From positions 1 through 30,858 of the forward strand of contig CAZQEZ010000046.1 in the NCBI GenBank assembly GCA_964592475.1: DNA of 30,858 nt. The letters are read 5' to 3'. The notes beneath the pieces are model-generated. The model saw only the letters and a program-made list of their open reading frames with translations. It made no database searches and had not been told where the DNA came from. Shown piece by piece: positions 7,505-17,059 of this stretch. Source of the stretch: CAZQEZ01 sp964592475 (GTDB taxonomy: Bacteria > Bacteroidota > Bacteroidia > Cytophagales > Cyclobacteriaceae). Position 1 is the first letter of the stretch. Each line of letters begins with the position of its first letter. Made by a program: the position numbers and the translations under genes.

Positions 7505-10500
7505 TTGGCTAATAATAATCTCATCCAAAGAAAAAGTTTTGCAAAAATAAAAACTGTGATTGATTATCCGGATTTTCTGGAAGTGCAAGTGAAATCATTT
7601 AGTGATTTCTTTCAGTTAGACACACCAGCAGAAAAAAGATCGCAGGAAGGTTTGTATAAAGTTTTTCAGGAAAATTTTCCCATATCAGATTCTAGGGATA
7701 ACTATATTCTTGAATTTATTGATTATATTGTTGATCCTCCCAAATACTCTGTTTCTGAAAGTATTGATAGAGGATTAACTTACTCTGTGCCTCTCAAAGC
7801 AAAATTGAGATTATCTTGTAATGATGAAGATAATGAGGACTTTGAAACAATTGAACAGGAGGTATTTCTAGGAAATATTCCTTACATGACTCCTAAGGGT
7901 TCTTTTGTGATTAATGGAGCCGAAAGGGTGATTGTTTCGCAGTTACATAGATCACCTGGAGTATTTTTTGCTCAAAGTAAACATACAAACGGCACTAAAC
8001 TATATTCTGCCAGAATTATACCTTTCAAAGGTTCCTGGATTGAATTTGCTACAGACGTAAATAACGTGATGTATGCTTATATCGATCGAAAGAAAAAATT
8101 TCCAGTTACTACTTTGCTCCGTGCGATTGGGTATGGGTCTGACAAAGATATTCTGGATTTATTTGGCTTGTCGGAAGAAATTAAGGCAGATGAGAAGAAT
8201 CTTAAGAAATCGGTGGGTAGAAGATTGGCAGCCAGAGTCCTTCGTACCTGGACTGAAGATTTTGTAGATGAAGATACTGGAGAAGTAGTTTCTATTGATA
8301 GAAATGAAGTATTATTAGAAAGAGATTCAGTAATCGAGGAAGATGACGTAAATGTAATTTTAGAGTCAGATAGTGAGGCGATTATCGTACACCGGGAAGA
8401 TATAAATGTTACAGATTATTCAATTATATATAACACTTTACAAAAGGATAATTCTAACTCGGACAAAGAAGCAGTCGAACAGATTTATCGCCAATTAAGA
8501 AATACAGAAGCCCCTGATGAGCAAACAGCCAGAGATATAATTCAAAGTCTGTTCTTTAGTGATAAGCGTTACGATCTAGGTGAGGTTGGAAGATATCGAA
8601 TAAATAAAAAGCTCACGCTTGATATTACTGCTGAAACTAAAGTTCTTACCAAAGAAGATATTATCCAAATTGTGAAATACTTAATTGGGTTAATAAATTC
8701 TAAAGCTGTAGTTGATGATATTGATCACTTGAGTAATAGAAGAGTAAGAACCGTAGGAGAACAATTGTATAGCCAGTTTGGTGTAGGTCTTGCTCGAATG
8801 GCTCGTACAATTAAGGAAAGAATGAATGTACGTGATAATGAAGAGTTCAAGCCGGTAGATTTGATTAATGCCCGTACATTATCTTCTGTTATAAATTCAT
8901 TCTTTGGAACTAACCAGCTATCTCAATTCATGGATCAAACCAATCCTTTGGCAGAGATAACCCATAAAAGAAGGATGTCAGCTTTAGGACCCGGTGGTCT
9001 TTCTCGGGAAAGAGCAGGTTTTGAAGTAAGGGATGTCCATTATACTCACTACGGTCGTTTATGTACGATCGAAACACCGGAAGGACCAAACATTGGTCTT
9101 ATTTCCTCACTGTGCGTGCACGCCAAAGTCAACAAAATGGGTTTCATTGAAACTCCTTATCGAAGTGCAGATAGCGGAAATGTAGCCATGAGTAGTGATG
9201 TTATTTACTTAACTGCTGAAGAAGAAGATACTCACAATATTGCCCAGGCCAACGCACCATTAAATGATAAAGGCAAATTTATAAATGATAAGGTAAAGGC
9301 CCGTTACGAAGGAGACTTTCCTGTGGTTGACAATGATCAGGTTAGTTACATGGACGTTGCCCCTAACCAAATTGTGTCAGTTGCTGCTTCATTAATTCCT
9401 TTTCTTGAGCATGATGATGCAAACAGGGCATTGATGGGAAGTAATATGCAACGACAAGCAGTGCCTTTGTTAAAAGCGGAAGCTCCGATTGTAGGTACTG
9501 GATTAGAAGAAAGAGTAGCTAAGGACTCCCGAAGCTTGATTTTAGCTGAAAATGATGGTGTGATTTCTTACGTAGATTCCACGAAAATCACGGTTAAATA
9601 CGATTTATCAGAGGATCGCAAAATGACTAGTTTCACTGATGAAGTTAAAACCTATGATTTAATAAAGTTTAAAAGAACTAATCAAGATACTTGTATTAAT
9701 TTGTCACCCACTGTTCTTAAAGGACAGCGAGTTCAGAAAGGTCAGGTGCTTTGCCAAGGGTATGCAACCGATGGTGGAGAATTAGCTCTAGGAAGAAATT
9801 TGATGGTAGCTTTCATGCCCTGGCAAGGTTATAACTTTGAGGATGCAATTGTAATTTCTGAAAATGTAGTTAAAAATGATGTTTTCACATCTGTCCATAT
9901 TGAAGAGTTTGAGCTTGAAGTAAGAGACACAAAACGAGGTGAAGAGGAATTAACTTCCGAAATACCAAACGTTAGTGAAGAAGCTGTTAAAAATCTTGAT
10001 GAAAACGGAATCATCAGAATTGGCGCTGAAGTTAACGAAGGAGATATTTTGGTTGGAAAAATCACTCCTAAGGGTGAAACAGACCCAACTCCGGAAGAAA
10101 AGCTATTAAGAGCAATTTTTGGAGACAAGGCGGGAGATGTAAAGGACGCTTCTATGAAAGCTTCTCCGTCATTAAGAGGGGTTGTTATTGATACAAAATT
10201 ATTTTCACGTCCGAAAAAAGATAAAGATCTTCGTTCAAAGGCAAAGAAAGAGGTCGAGATACTAAAGCAAGACTACAGTCGGCAATTACTTAAATTGCGT
10301 CGTGAAATGATTGAAAAAATGGCGAAATTGCTGGAAGGTAAAACAAGTTTGGGCGTTAAGCATAAATTCGGTGATGAAGTATTAAGTAAAGGATTAAAAT
10401 TCAGCATTACTAATATTGAAAATAACCTATTTCCTGAGAAAAATGTATATCGTGATGAAAGCACGTATAGTGTACCGGAAGAGGTGAATCTGTTGTCAGA

Positions 10501-11377
10501 TTTAAATTTAGATAATTGGACTGACGACGAAAAATCGAATCAGATGCTCCTTGATTTGGTAAAAAACTATAGTAAGCGGAGAAATGAGATTTCAGGAGAT
10601 TTCAAGAGAGAGAGGTTTACACTTGAAGTTGGTGATGAATTACCAGCAGGTATAGTTCAATTGGCTAAAGTTTATGTAGCTAAAAAACGAAAATTGAAAG
10701 TTGGTGATAAGATGGCCGGGCGTCACGGCAATAAAGGTGTAGTAGCTAAAATTGTTCGTGAAGAAGATATGCCATTCCTGGAAGATGGCACACCTGTAGA
10801 TATAGTATTAAACCCATTGGGCGTGCCCTCACGGATGAACCTGGGGCAGATATTTGAAACAGTGCTTGGCTGGGCAGGTAAAAAATTGGGCAAAACTTTT
10901 GCAACACCAATTTTTGATGGTGCTACAATGGATCAAATTACAACTGAACTAAAAGAAGCCAAGCTTCCGGAATTGGGTAGAACGCACTTGTACGATGGCC
11001 TTACCGGTGAACGATTTGACCAGCCTACTACAGTAGGTATAATTTATATGCTTAAACTTGGCCACTTAGTTGATGATAAGATGCACGCGAGGTCTATTGG
11101 TCCATATTCGCTCATTACTCAGCAACCATTGGGAGGTAAAGCCCAATTTGGTGGTCAGCGATTTGGCGAGATGGAAGTATGGGCTTTAGAAGCTTTTGGT
11201 GCTGCAAATGTATTGCAAGAGATGCTTACGATCAAATCTGATGATGTAATTGGCCGTGCAAAAGCATACGAGGCAATTGTAAAAGGTGAAAATATGACTA
11301 AGCCTAATATTCCTGAATCATTTAATGTATTGGTTCATGAATTACGTGGTTTAGCATTAGAAATCACACTTGATTAA
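7505..11377 (+). CDS. rpoB: DNA-directed RNA polymerase subunit beta (TTG start)
   Basis: Catalytic-core subunit of RNA polymerase and target of rifampicin. The frame is open from TTG at 7472, but no in-frame ATG exists upstream of the conserved region. I prefer TTG at 7505, which gives M-A-N-N-N-L-I-Q-R-K-S-F and 1290 residues and has an A-rich upstream stretch; TTG at 7472 adds 11 residues. The rifampicin-binding segment QLSQFMDQTNPLAEITH and the ETPEGPNIGLIS block are present, with the C-terminal GGQRFGEMEVWALEAFGA clamp-anchor region near the end. Most classical rifampicin-resistance positions carry the sensitive residue, except for an Ala at the Ser522 equivalent and a Thr at the Pro564 equivalent (E. 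coli numbering). rpoC follows after 50 bases. Confidence 0.96.
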   Translation: MANNNLIQRKSFAKIKTVIDYPDFLEVQVKSFSDFFQLDTPAEKRSQEGLYKVFQENFPISDSRDNYILEFIDYIVDPPKYSVSESIDRGLTYSVPLKAKLRLSCNDEDNEDFETIEQEVFLGNIPYMTPKGSFVINGAERVIVSQLHRSPGVFFAQSKHTNGTKLYSARIIPFKGSWIEFATDVNNVMYAYIDRKKKFPVTTLLRAIGYGSDKDILDLFGLSEEIKADEKNLKKSVGRRLAARVLRTWTEDFVDEDTGEVVSIDRNEVLLERDSVIEEDDVNVILESDSEAIIVHREDINVTDYSIIYNTLQKDNSNSDKEAVEQIYRQLRNTEAPDEQTARDIIQSLFFSDKRYDLGEVGRYRINKKLTLDITAETKVLTKEDIIQIVKYLIGLINSKAVVDDIDHLSNRRVRTVGEQLYSQFGVGLARMARTIKERMNVRDNEEFKPVDLINARTLSSVINSFFGTNQLSQFMDQTNPLAEITHKRRMSALGPGGLSRERAGFEVRDVHYTHYGRLCTIETPEGPNIGLISSLCVHAKVNKMGFIETPYRSADSGNVAMSSDVIYLTAEEEDTHNIAQANAPLNDKGKFINDKVKARYEGDFPVVDNDQVSYMDVAPNQIVSVAASLIPFLEHDDANRALMGSNMQRQAVPLLKAEAPIVGTGLEERVAKDSRSLILAENDGVISYVDSTKITVKYDLSEDRKMTSFTDEVKTYDLIKFKRTNQDTCINLSPTVLKGQRVQKGQVLCQGYATDGGELALGRNLMVAFMPWQGYNFEDAIVISENVVKNDVFTSVHIEEFELEVRDTKRGEEELTSEIPNVSEEAVKNLDENGIIRIGAEVNEGDILVGKITPKGETDPTPEEKLLRAIFGDKAGDVKDASMKASPSLRGVVIDTKLFSRPKKDKDLRSKAKKEVEILKQDYSRQLLKLRREMIEKMAKLLEGKTSLGVKHKFGDEVLSKGLKFSITNIENNLFPEKNVYRDESTYSVPEEVNLLSDLNLDNWTDDEKSNQMLLDLVKNYSKRRNEISGDFKRERFTLEVGDELPAGIVQLAKVYVAKKRKLKVGDKMAGRHGNKGVVAKIVREEDMPFLEDGTPVDIVLNPLGVPSRMNLGQIFETVLGWAGKKLGKTFATPIFDGATMDQITTELKEAKLPELGRTHLYDGLTGERFDQPTTVGIIYMLKLGHLVDDKMHARSIGPYSLITQQPLGGKAQFGGQRFGEMEVWALEAFGAANVLQEMLTIKSDDVIGRAKAYEAIVKGENMTKPNIPESFNVLVHELRGLALEITLD

Positions 11378-11427
11378 ATATTTAAAAGAGATTTATCTCC
11401 CTGATGTTTATATTATAAAAAACAACT

Positions 11428-14400
11428 ATGGCATTTAGAAAAAACAAGAAAATAAACAACGACTTTTCAAAAGTCACCATTAGTTTAGCCTCACCTGAAT
11501 CTATTTTAGATAGTTCACATGGTGAAGTAACACAACCAGAAACAATTAATTATAGGACTTATAAGCCAGAAATGGGTGGGTTATTCTGTGAAAGAATTTT
11601 TGGTCCTGTTAAAGATTGGGAATGTCATTGTGGAAAGTATAAAAGAATTAGATATAAAGGTATAATTTGCGATAGATGTGGTGTAGAAGTTACTGAAAAG
11701 AAAGTGCGAAGAGAAAGAATGGGCCACATCGAATTAGTGGTACCAGTAGCACATATTTGGTATTTTAGATCACTTCCTAATAAAATTGGCTACTTGTTAG
11801 GATTACCTACCAAGAAACTTGATCAAATTATTTATTACGAAAGATACGTCGTAATTCAACCGGGAGTGTTAGAAGAAGATGGTATCAATTACATGGATTT
11901 CTTAACGGAAGATGAATATCTGGATATTCTGGATAAACTTCCTCGTGAAAATCAAATGCTTGACGATGATGATCCTAAGAAATTCATTGCTAAAATGGGT
12001 GCTGAATCTTTAGAGATGTTGCTTTCCAGGATAGATTTAGATGACTTATCCTACAGTCTAAGGCATCAGGCAGCTACAGATACTTCTCAGCAAAGAAAAG
12101 CTGAAGCACTTAAAAGATTAAAAGTAGTAGAGGCTTTACGTGATGCCAGAACTCGTATTGAAAATCGTCCGGAATGGATGATTGTTAAAATGGTACCTGT
12201 TATTCCTCCCGAACTTCGTCCATTAGTTCCATTAGATGGTGGGCGCTTTGCTACTTCGGATTTAAATGATTTGTATCGAAGAGTAATAATAAGAAACAAC
12301 CGGTTAAAACGTTTGATAGACATTAAAGCCCCTGAAGTAATTCTTCGAAATGAAAAAAGGATGCTTCAAGAAGCAGTAGATTCGCTTTTCGATAATTCCA
12401 GAAAAGTGAATGCAGTTCGTTCCGATGGAAATAGGGCTTTAAAATCTTTGAGTGATATGCTTAAAGGAAAGCAAGGTCGTTTCCGACAAAACCTTTTAGG
12501 TAAAAGGGTTGATTACTCGGGGCGGTCTGTAATTGTTGTTGGTCCTGAATTAAAAATGCATGAGTGTGGTCTGCCAAAAGATATGGCTGCCGAGCTTTTT
12601 AAGCCATTTATTATCAGGAAACTGATTGAACGTGGTATTGTAAAAACTGTTAAATCCGCGAAAAAGATTGTTGACAGAAAAGATCCGGTAGTATGGGATA
12701 TTCTCGAAAATGTACTAAAAGGACATCCGGTGATGTTAAACCGTGCTCCTACACTGCACCGATTAGGTATTCAAGCTTTTCAACCAAAGCTCATCGAAGG
12801 TAAAGCAATACAAGTGCATCCATTAGTATGTACTGCTTTTAATGCTGACTTTGATGGTGACCAAATGGCTGTTCACGTTCCATTAGGACATGAAGCCATT
12901 CTTGAAGCTTCAACTTTGATGCTTTCTACTCATAATATTTTAAGTCCTGCCAATGGAGCGCCAATAGCAGTACCATCTCAAGACATGGTACTTGGACTTT
13001 ATTATATTACAAAAGGTAGAAAATCTACTGATAAAGTAAAGGAATTAGGTGAAGGTAAGATATTCTACAGTACAGAAGAGGTGATAATAGCACTTAACGA
13101 ACGTAAACTTTCTAAGCACGCCTACATCAAGGTGAGAACCAATGCTAGAAATGAGGAGGATGAATTAGTTGTTAAGGTAATTGACACAGTAGCAGGAAGG
13201 GTGCTTTTTAATCAATTTGTACCAAAAGAAGTTGGTTTTGTAGACGAATTACTTACCAAGAAAAAATTACAACAGATTATTTCTATGGTATATAAATATG
13301 CCGGAATGGCCAAAGCAGCTAAATTCTTGGATGATATCAAGGCTTTAGGGTTTTCCATGGCTTATAAAGGTGGTTTGTCGATCGGCCTAGGCGATATTAT
13401 GATTCCTTCTCAAAAAGATTCATTAATAGTTGAGGCAAAAGAAGAAATAGACTCCGTATGGAATAACTATTTAATGGGTCTGATTACAGACAACGAAAGA
13501 TACAATCAGGTAATTGATATTTGGACCAGAGTAAATTCAAAAATTACCAATACATTAATGAACCAGCTTGAAGAAGATCAAGCCGGTTTCAATCCGATTT
13601 ATATGATGATGCACTCCGGGGCCAGAGGTTCAAGAGAGCAAATCAGACAGTTAGGTGGTATGCGTGGATTGATGGCTAAACCACAGAAAAATCTTCAAGG
13701 TTCTGTAGGTGAAATAATTGAGAACCCAATCCTTTCAAATTTCAAAGAAGGTTTGGATGTGATTGAATACTTCATTTCTACTCACGGTGCTCGAAAAGGT
13801 CTTGCGGATACAGCTCTAAAAACAGCAGATGCTGGATATCTGACAAGAAGATTAGTAGATGTAGCTCAGGATATGGTAGTAAATGAAGAAGATTGTGGCA
13901 CACTACGCGGTTTGGTTGTTACTGCCTTAAAAGACAATGAAGATATTGTTGAGGCTCTCTCTGAAAGAATTTTAGGTCGTGTTTCTGTTCATGATATATA
14001 TGACCCGATTTCAGAAGAGCTTATAGTTTCCGCGGGCGAAGAAATAACTGAGGAAATTGCCAGAACAATTGATTTAACTAGTATTGAAGAGGTAGAAATT
14101 CGTTCTGTACTTACTTGCGAAACCAAGCAGGGGCTATGTGCAAAATGTTACGGAAGGAATTTATCTAAAGGTCAAATGGTTCAAAAAGGGGAAGCTGTTG
14201 GTGTTATCGCTGCACAATCTATTGGAGAGCCAGGTACACAATTGACATTACGGACCTTCCACGTTGGTGGTACTGCCTCCAATATTGCCGTAGAAGCCAA
14301 TGTGAAAGCTAAATTCAGTGGAAAACTAGAATTTGAAGATATAAGATCTATTACTACCGTGAATAATGAGGGTGAAAAAGTTGAAGTAGTAATGGGGCGT

Positions 14401-15738
14401 TCTGGTGAGATCAGAGTTGTGGAAGATAAAACCGGAAAGGTTTTAAATACCAACAATGTTCCTTATGGCGCTTTCCTTAAAGTAAAAGAAGGAGATAAAG
14501 TAGAAAAAGGAGATGAAATATGCTTTTGGGATCCTTATAATGCTGTAATTCTCTCTGAATTCGAAGGTAAAATTGAATTTGATTCAATAGAAGAAGGAAT
14601 CACTTTTCGTGAAGAATATGATGAACAAACCGGCCACAGGGAAAAGGTTATTATTGATACAAAAGATAAAACTAAAAACCCTGCTGTAGTAGTTAATCCA
14701 ACTAAAGGCGAAGCTAAAGGATATAATATACCGGTAGGCGCTCACTTGGCAGTAAGCGATGGAGATAAGATAAAAGCAGGTCAAATACTTGCCAAAATAC
14801 CTCGAACTATGGGTAAGTCCAGAGATATCACCGGTGGTTTACCTCGAGTAACTGAATTGTTTGAGGCAAGAAATCCATCAAATCCTGCAGTAGTAAGTGA
14901 AATAGATGGTGTGGTATCATATGGTGGAATTAAGCGAGGTAATCGCGAAATATTCATTGAATCAAAAGATGGCGTTAAAAAACGCTACCTGGTGCCGCTT
15001 TCGAAACATATTTTGGTACAAGATAATGATTTTGTAAAAGCTGGTATGCCACTGTCTGATGGAGCAATAACGCCTGCAGATATTTTGGCCATTAAAGGTC
15101 CTACTGCTGTGCAGGAATACCTTGTAAATGAGATTCAGGAAGTGTACAGACTGCAGGGTGTGAAGATAAATGATAAACATATTGAAGTTATCGTTAGTCA
15201 AATGATGCAAAAGGTAGAAATAAGAGAGCCAGGTGATACCAGCTTTCTTCCGTTACAAGTTGTTGATAAATTTAACTTCCGTGAAGAAAACGATTTGATA
15301 CTCGATAAAAAAGTAGTTATCGAAGCCGGCGATTCGGAAAACCTAAAACCTGGCATGATTATTACTGCCAGAAGATTAAGAGATGAAAACTCAAGCTTGA
15401 AAAGAAGAGATATGAAAGTGGTAGAAGTGAGAGACGCTGAAGCTGCTGTTTCAAGACCTACACTACAGGGTATTACTCAAGCTTCGTTAGGAACTGAAAG
15501 TTTTATATCGGCAGCATCCTTCCAGGAAACCACCAAAGTGTTGAGTGAAGCCTCTATTAGAGGAAAAGCTGATTACTTGATAGGATTGAAAGAAAATGTA
15601 ATCGTGGGTCACTTAATTCCGGCTGGTAGTGGATTGAGAGAGTACGGTAACATAATAGTAGGTTCTAAAGAGGAATACGAAACTTTAGTAGCTTCAAAAG
15701 AAGAATTTGCTAAGTCTAAAGAATTACAAGTAAAATAA
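11428..15738 (+). CDS. rpoC: DNA-directed RNA polymerase subunit beta'
   Basis: Carries the polymerase active site. Zinc site 1 uses Cys66, Cys68, Cys81 and Cys84. The catalytic Mg-binding motif NADFDGDQM begins at residue 472, with Asp474, Asp476 and Asp478. The bridge helix region HSGARGSREQIRQLGG and the trigger-loop region with RTFHVGGTAS follow, and the second zinc site lies near DCGTLRG and CETKQGLCAKC. Length is 1436 residues, close to the E. coli 1407. The 50-base spacer after rpoB has only a 4-bp stem, so the two subunits are almost certainly co-transcribed. The DUF3467 gene starts 9 bases after the stop. Confidence 0.99.
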   Translation: MAFRKNKKINNDFSKVTISLASPESILDSSHGEVTQPETINYRTYKPEMGGLFCERIFGPVKDWECHCGKYKRIRYKGIICDRCGVEVTEKKVRRERMGHIELVVPVAHIWYFRSLPNKIGYLLGLPTKKLDQIIYYERYVVIQPGVLEEDGINYMDFLTEDEYLDILDKLPRENQMLDDDDPKKFIAKMGAESLEMLLSRIDLDDLSYSLRHQAATDTSQQRKAEALKRLKVVEALRDARTRIENRPEWMIVKMVPVIPPELRPLVPLDGGRFATSDLNDLYRRVIIRNNRLKRLIDIKAPEVILRNEKRMLQEAVDSLFDNSRKVNAVRSDGNRALKSLSDMLKGKQGRFRQNLLGKRVDYSGRSVIVVGPELKMHECGLPKDMAAELFKPFIIRKLIERGIVKTVKSAKKIVDRKDPVVWDILENVLKGHPVMLNRAPTLHRLGIQAFQPKLIEGKAIQVHPLVCTAFNADFDGDQMAVHVPLGHEAILEASTLMLSTHNILSPANGAPIAVPSQDMVLGLYYITKGRKSTDKVKELGEGKIFYSTEEVIIALNERKLSKHAYIKVRTNARNEEDELVVKVIDTVAGRVLFNQFVPKEVGFVDELLTKKKLQQIISMVYKYAGMAKAAKFLDDIKALGFSMAYKGGLSIGLGDIMIPSQKDSLIVEAKEEIDSVWNNYLMGLITDNERYNQVIDIWTRVNSKITNTLMNQLEEDQAGFNPIYMMMHSGARGSREQIRQLGGMRGLMAKPQKNLQGSVGEIIENPILSNFKEGLDVIEYFISTHGARKGLADTALKTADAGYLTRRLVDVAQDMVVNEEDCGTLRGLVVTALKDNEDIVEALSERILGRVSVHDIYDPISEELIVSAGEEITEEIARTIDLTSIEEVEIRSVLTCETKQGLCAKCYGRNLSKGQMVQKGEAVGVIAAQSIGEPGTQLTLRTFHVGGTASNIAVEANVKAKFSGKLEFEDIRSITTVNNEGEKVEVVMGRSGEIRVVEDKTGKVLNTNNVPYGAFLKVKEGDKVEKGDEICFWDPYNAVILSEFEGKIEFDSIEEGITFREEYDEQTGHREKVIIDTKDKTKNPAVVVNPTKGEAKGYNIPVGAHLAVSDGDKIKAGQILAKIPRTMGKSRDITGGLPRVTELFEARNPSNPAVVSEIDGVVSYGGIKRGNREIFIESKDGVKKRYLVPLSKHILVQDNDFVKAGMPLSDGAITPADILAIKGPTAVQEYLVNEIQEVYRLQGVKINDKHIEVIVSQMMQKVEIREPGDTSFLPLQVVDKFNFREENDLILDKKVVIEAGDSENLKPGMIITARRLRDENSSLKRRDMKVVEVRDAEAAVSRPTLQGITQASLGTESFISAASFQETTKVLSEASIRGKADYLIGLKENVIVGHLIPAGSGLREYGNIIVGSKEEYETLVASKEEFAKSKELQVK

Positions 15739-15747
15739 ATCATAACA

Positions 15748-16071
15748 ATGGCTGAAGAAAAAAAAGATAAGGAAGGCAATCAGATTAATATCGAACTTTC
15801 AGAAGAAATTGCTGAAGGTGTTTATACTAATTTGGCTATGATAGCTCATTCTAACAGTGAATTTGTTATTGATTTTATACGTTTGATGCCAGGTGTACCA
15901 AAAGCCAAAGTAAAATCAAGAGTGGTAATAACTCCTGAGCATGCTAAAAGGCTTTTAAACGCGCTGAAAGATAATATACATAAGTATGAAGAAACATTCG
16001 GCCCCATCAAAAAAACAGATGAGGCTCCACGTTTTCCAATCAATTTCGGTGGAACTGTTGGAGAAGCTTAA
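15748..16071 (+). CDS. DUF3467 family protein
   Basis: Small soluble protein of 107 residues with no signal or membrane segment. The pattern ELSEEIAEGVYTNLAMIAHS, then FVIDFIRLMPG, K-V-K-S-R-V-V-I-T-P-E-H-A-K-R-L, and NI-x-KYEETFG is that of DUF3467, a family of unknown function that in Bacteroidota is commonly found directly behind rpoC (recalled knowledge, not searched). The N-terminal 12 residues are rich in Lys, Glu and Asp; the C-terminal 15 look flexible. It starts 9 bases after rpoC, so it is probably the last gene of the rpoBC operon. A role with RNA polymerase is suggested by position only. Confidence 0.88.
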   Translation: MAEEKKDKEGNQINIELSEEIAEGVYTNLAMIAHSNSEFVIDFIRLMPGVPKAKVKSRVVITPEHAKRLLNALKDNIHKYEETFGPIKKTDEAPRFPINFGGTVGEA

Positions 16072-16111
16072 TTTTTAATTAGAAAAGGTAACGAAATTTA
16101 AAACCTGATAT

Positions 16112-16143
16112 TTTGTATTAATCACTTAATTTCTTTACCTTTG
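16112..16143 (+). promoter_or_regulatory. Promoter of the rpsL-rpsG-fusA-rpsJ operon
   Basis: TTTG (16112-16115), 20 bases, TACCTTTG (16136-16143), continuing as CACTCC. It matches the Bacteroidota consensus and lies about 50 bases before the rpsL start. TACCTTT of the -7 box is repeated inverted as AAAGGTA at 16159-16165, so an operator or leader hairpin is possible. Confidence 0.8.
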
Positions 16144-16195
16144 CACTCCAAATTTTTGAAAGGTAGATAAAATTGTAAAATATAATTAATAGTAA

Positions 16196-16573
16196 ATGCC
16201 AACTATTCAGCAATTAGTAAGAAAAGGTAGAACTAAACTTACCTCTAAATCAAAATCTCCCGCGTTGGACTCATGTCCGCAGAGACGAGGTGTATGTACT
16301 AGAGTTTACACTACCACACCTAAAAAACCTAACTCGGCAATGCGTAAAGTAGCTAGAGTAAGGTTAACTAATGGAAAAGAAGTAAATGCTTATATTCCCG
16401 GAGAAGGTCATAACTTACAAGAACACTCAATTGTATTAATACGAGGTGGTAGGGTAAAAGACTTACCAGGTGTTCGATATCACATTATTAGGGGTGCATT
16501 AGATACTGCCGGAGTAAATGGTCGCTTACAAGCGAGATCAAAATACGGCGCTAAAAAACCCAAAGGTAAATAA
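16196..16573 (+). CDS. rpsL: 30S ribosomal protein S12
   Basis: Decoding-centre protein that controls accuracy and streptomycin response. TTPKKPNS with Lys43, and the loop RVKDLPGV with Lys88, are the sensitive form at the classical streptomycin-resistance positions. Asp89 is the residue methylthiolated by RimO in bacteria that have it. Cys27 and Cys34 are conserved. The 125-residue length is normal. It is the first gene of the str cluster, with a leader of about 45 bases, and rpsG follows 16 bases downstream. Confidence 0.99.
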   Translation: MPTIQQLVRKGRTKLTSKSKSPALDSCPQRRGVCTRVYTTTPKKPNSAMRKVARVRLTNGKEVNAYIPGEGHNLQEHSIVLIRGGRVKDLPGVRYHIIRGALDTAGVNGRLQARSKYGAKKPKGK

Positions 16574-16589
16574 AAAAGAATCATAAGAA

Positions 16590-17057
16590 ATGAGAAAAGC
16601 TAAACCAAAGAAGCGATATATTTTGCCTGACCCAAAATTCAAGGATGTTTTGGTAACTAAATTTGTTAATTATCTAATGTTTAGAGGCAAAAAACCTAAA
16701 GCATATGCTATATTTTACGATGCAATCGCTATAGTAGAAGAACGCTCCGGAGAAAACGGGCTGGAAGTTTGGAAAAAAGCATTAAATAACATTATGCCTG
16801 CTGTAGAGGTAAAAAGTCGTCGAGTGGGTGGAGCAACTTTTCAGGTGCCGATGGAGGTAAGACCAGATAGGAAAGTTTCATTAGGAATTAAATGGCTAAT
16901 CAGGTTTTCCAGAGGTCGTGGAGAAAAAACCATGGTAGAGCGACTGGCTGGTGAAATTGTGGCTGCTTCCAAAGGTGAAGGTGCCGCTGTAAAAAAGAAG
17001 GATGATACTCATAGAATGGCTGAAGCAAATAAAGCGTTTTCACACTTTAGATTTTAA
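16590..17057 (+). CDS. rpsG: 30S ribosomal protein S7
   Basis: Primary binder of the 16S rRNA 3' major domain; it nucleates assembly of the small-subunit head and touches the E-site tRNA. The conserved KSRRVGGATFQVPMEVRPDR segment and C-terminal RMAEANKAFSHFRF are present. 155 residues, as usual. In E. coli S7 represses its own operon by binding the rpsL-rpsG spacer, but here that spacer is 16 bases with no hairpin, so that mechanism is unlikely. fusA begins 2 bases after the stop. Confidence 0.98.
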   Translation: MRKAKPKKRYILPDPKFKDVLVTKFVNYLMFRGKKPKAYAIFYDAIAIVEERSGENGLEVWKKALNNIMPAVEVKSRRVGGATFQVPMEVRPDRKVSLGIKWLIRFSRGRGEKTMVERLAGEIVAASKGEGAAVKKKDDTHRMAEANKAFSHFRF

Positions 17058-17059
17058 TC

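Noticed and set aside
11388..11399. Hairpin GAGA-TTTA-TCTC in the rpoB-rpoC spacer
   Set aside because: Only 4 bp with no T-run; expected by chance.
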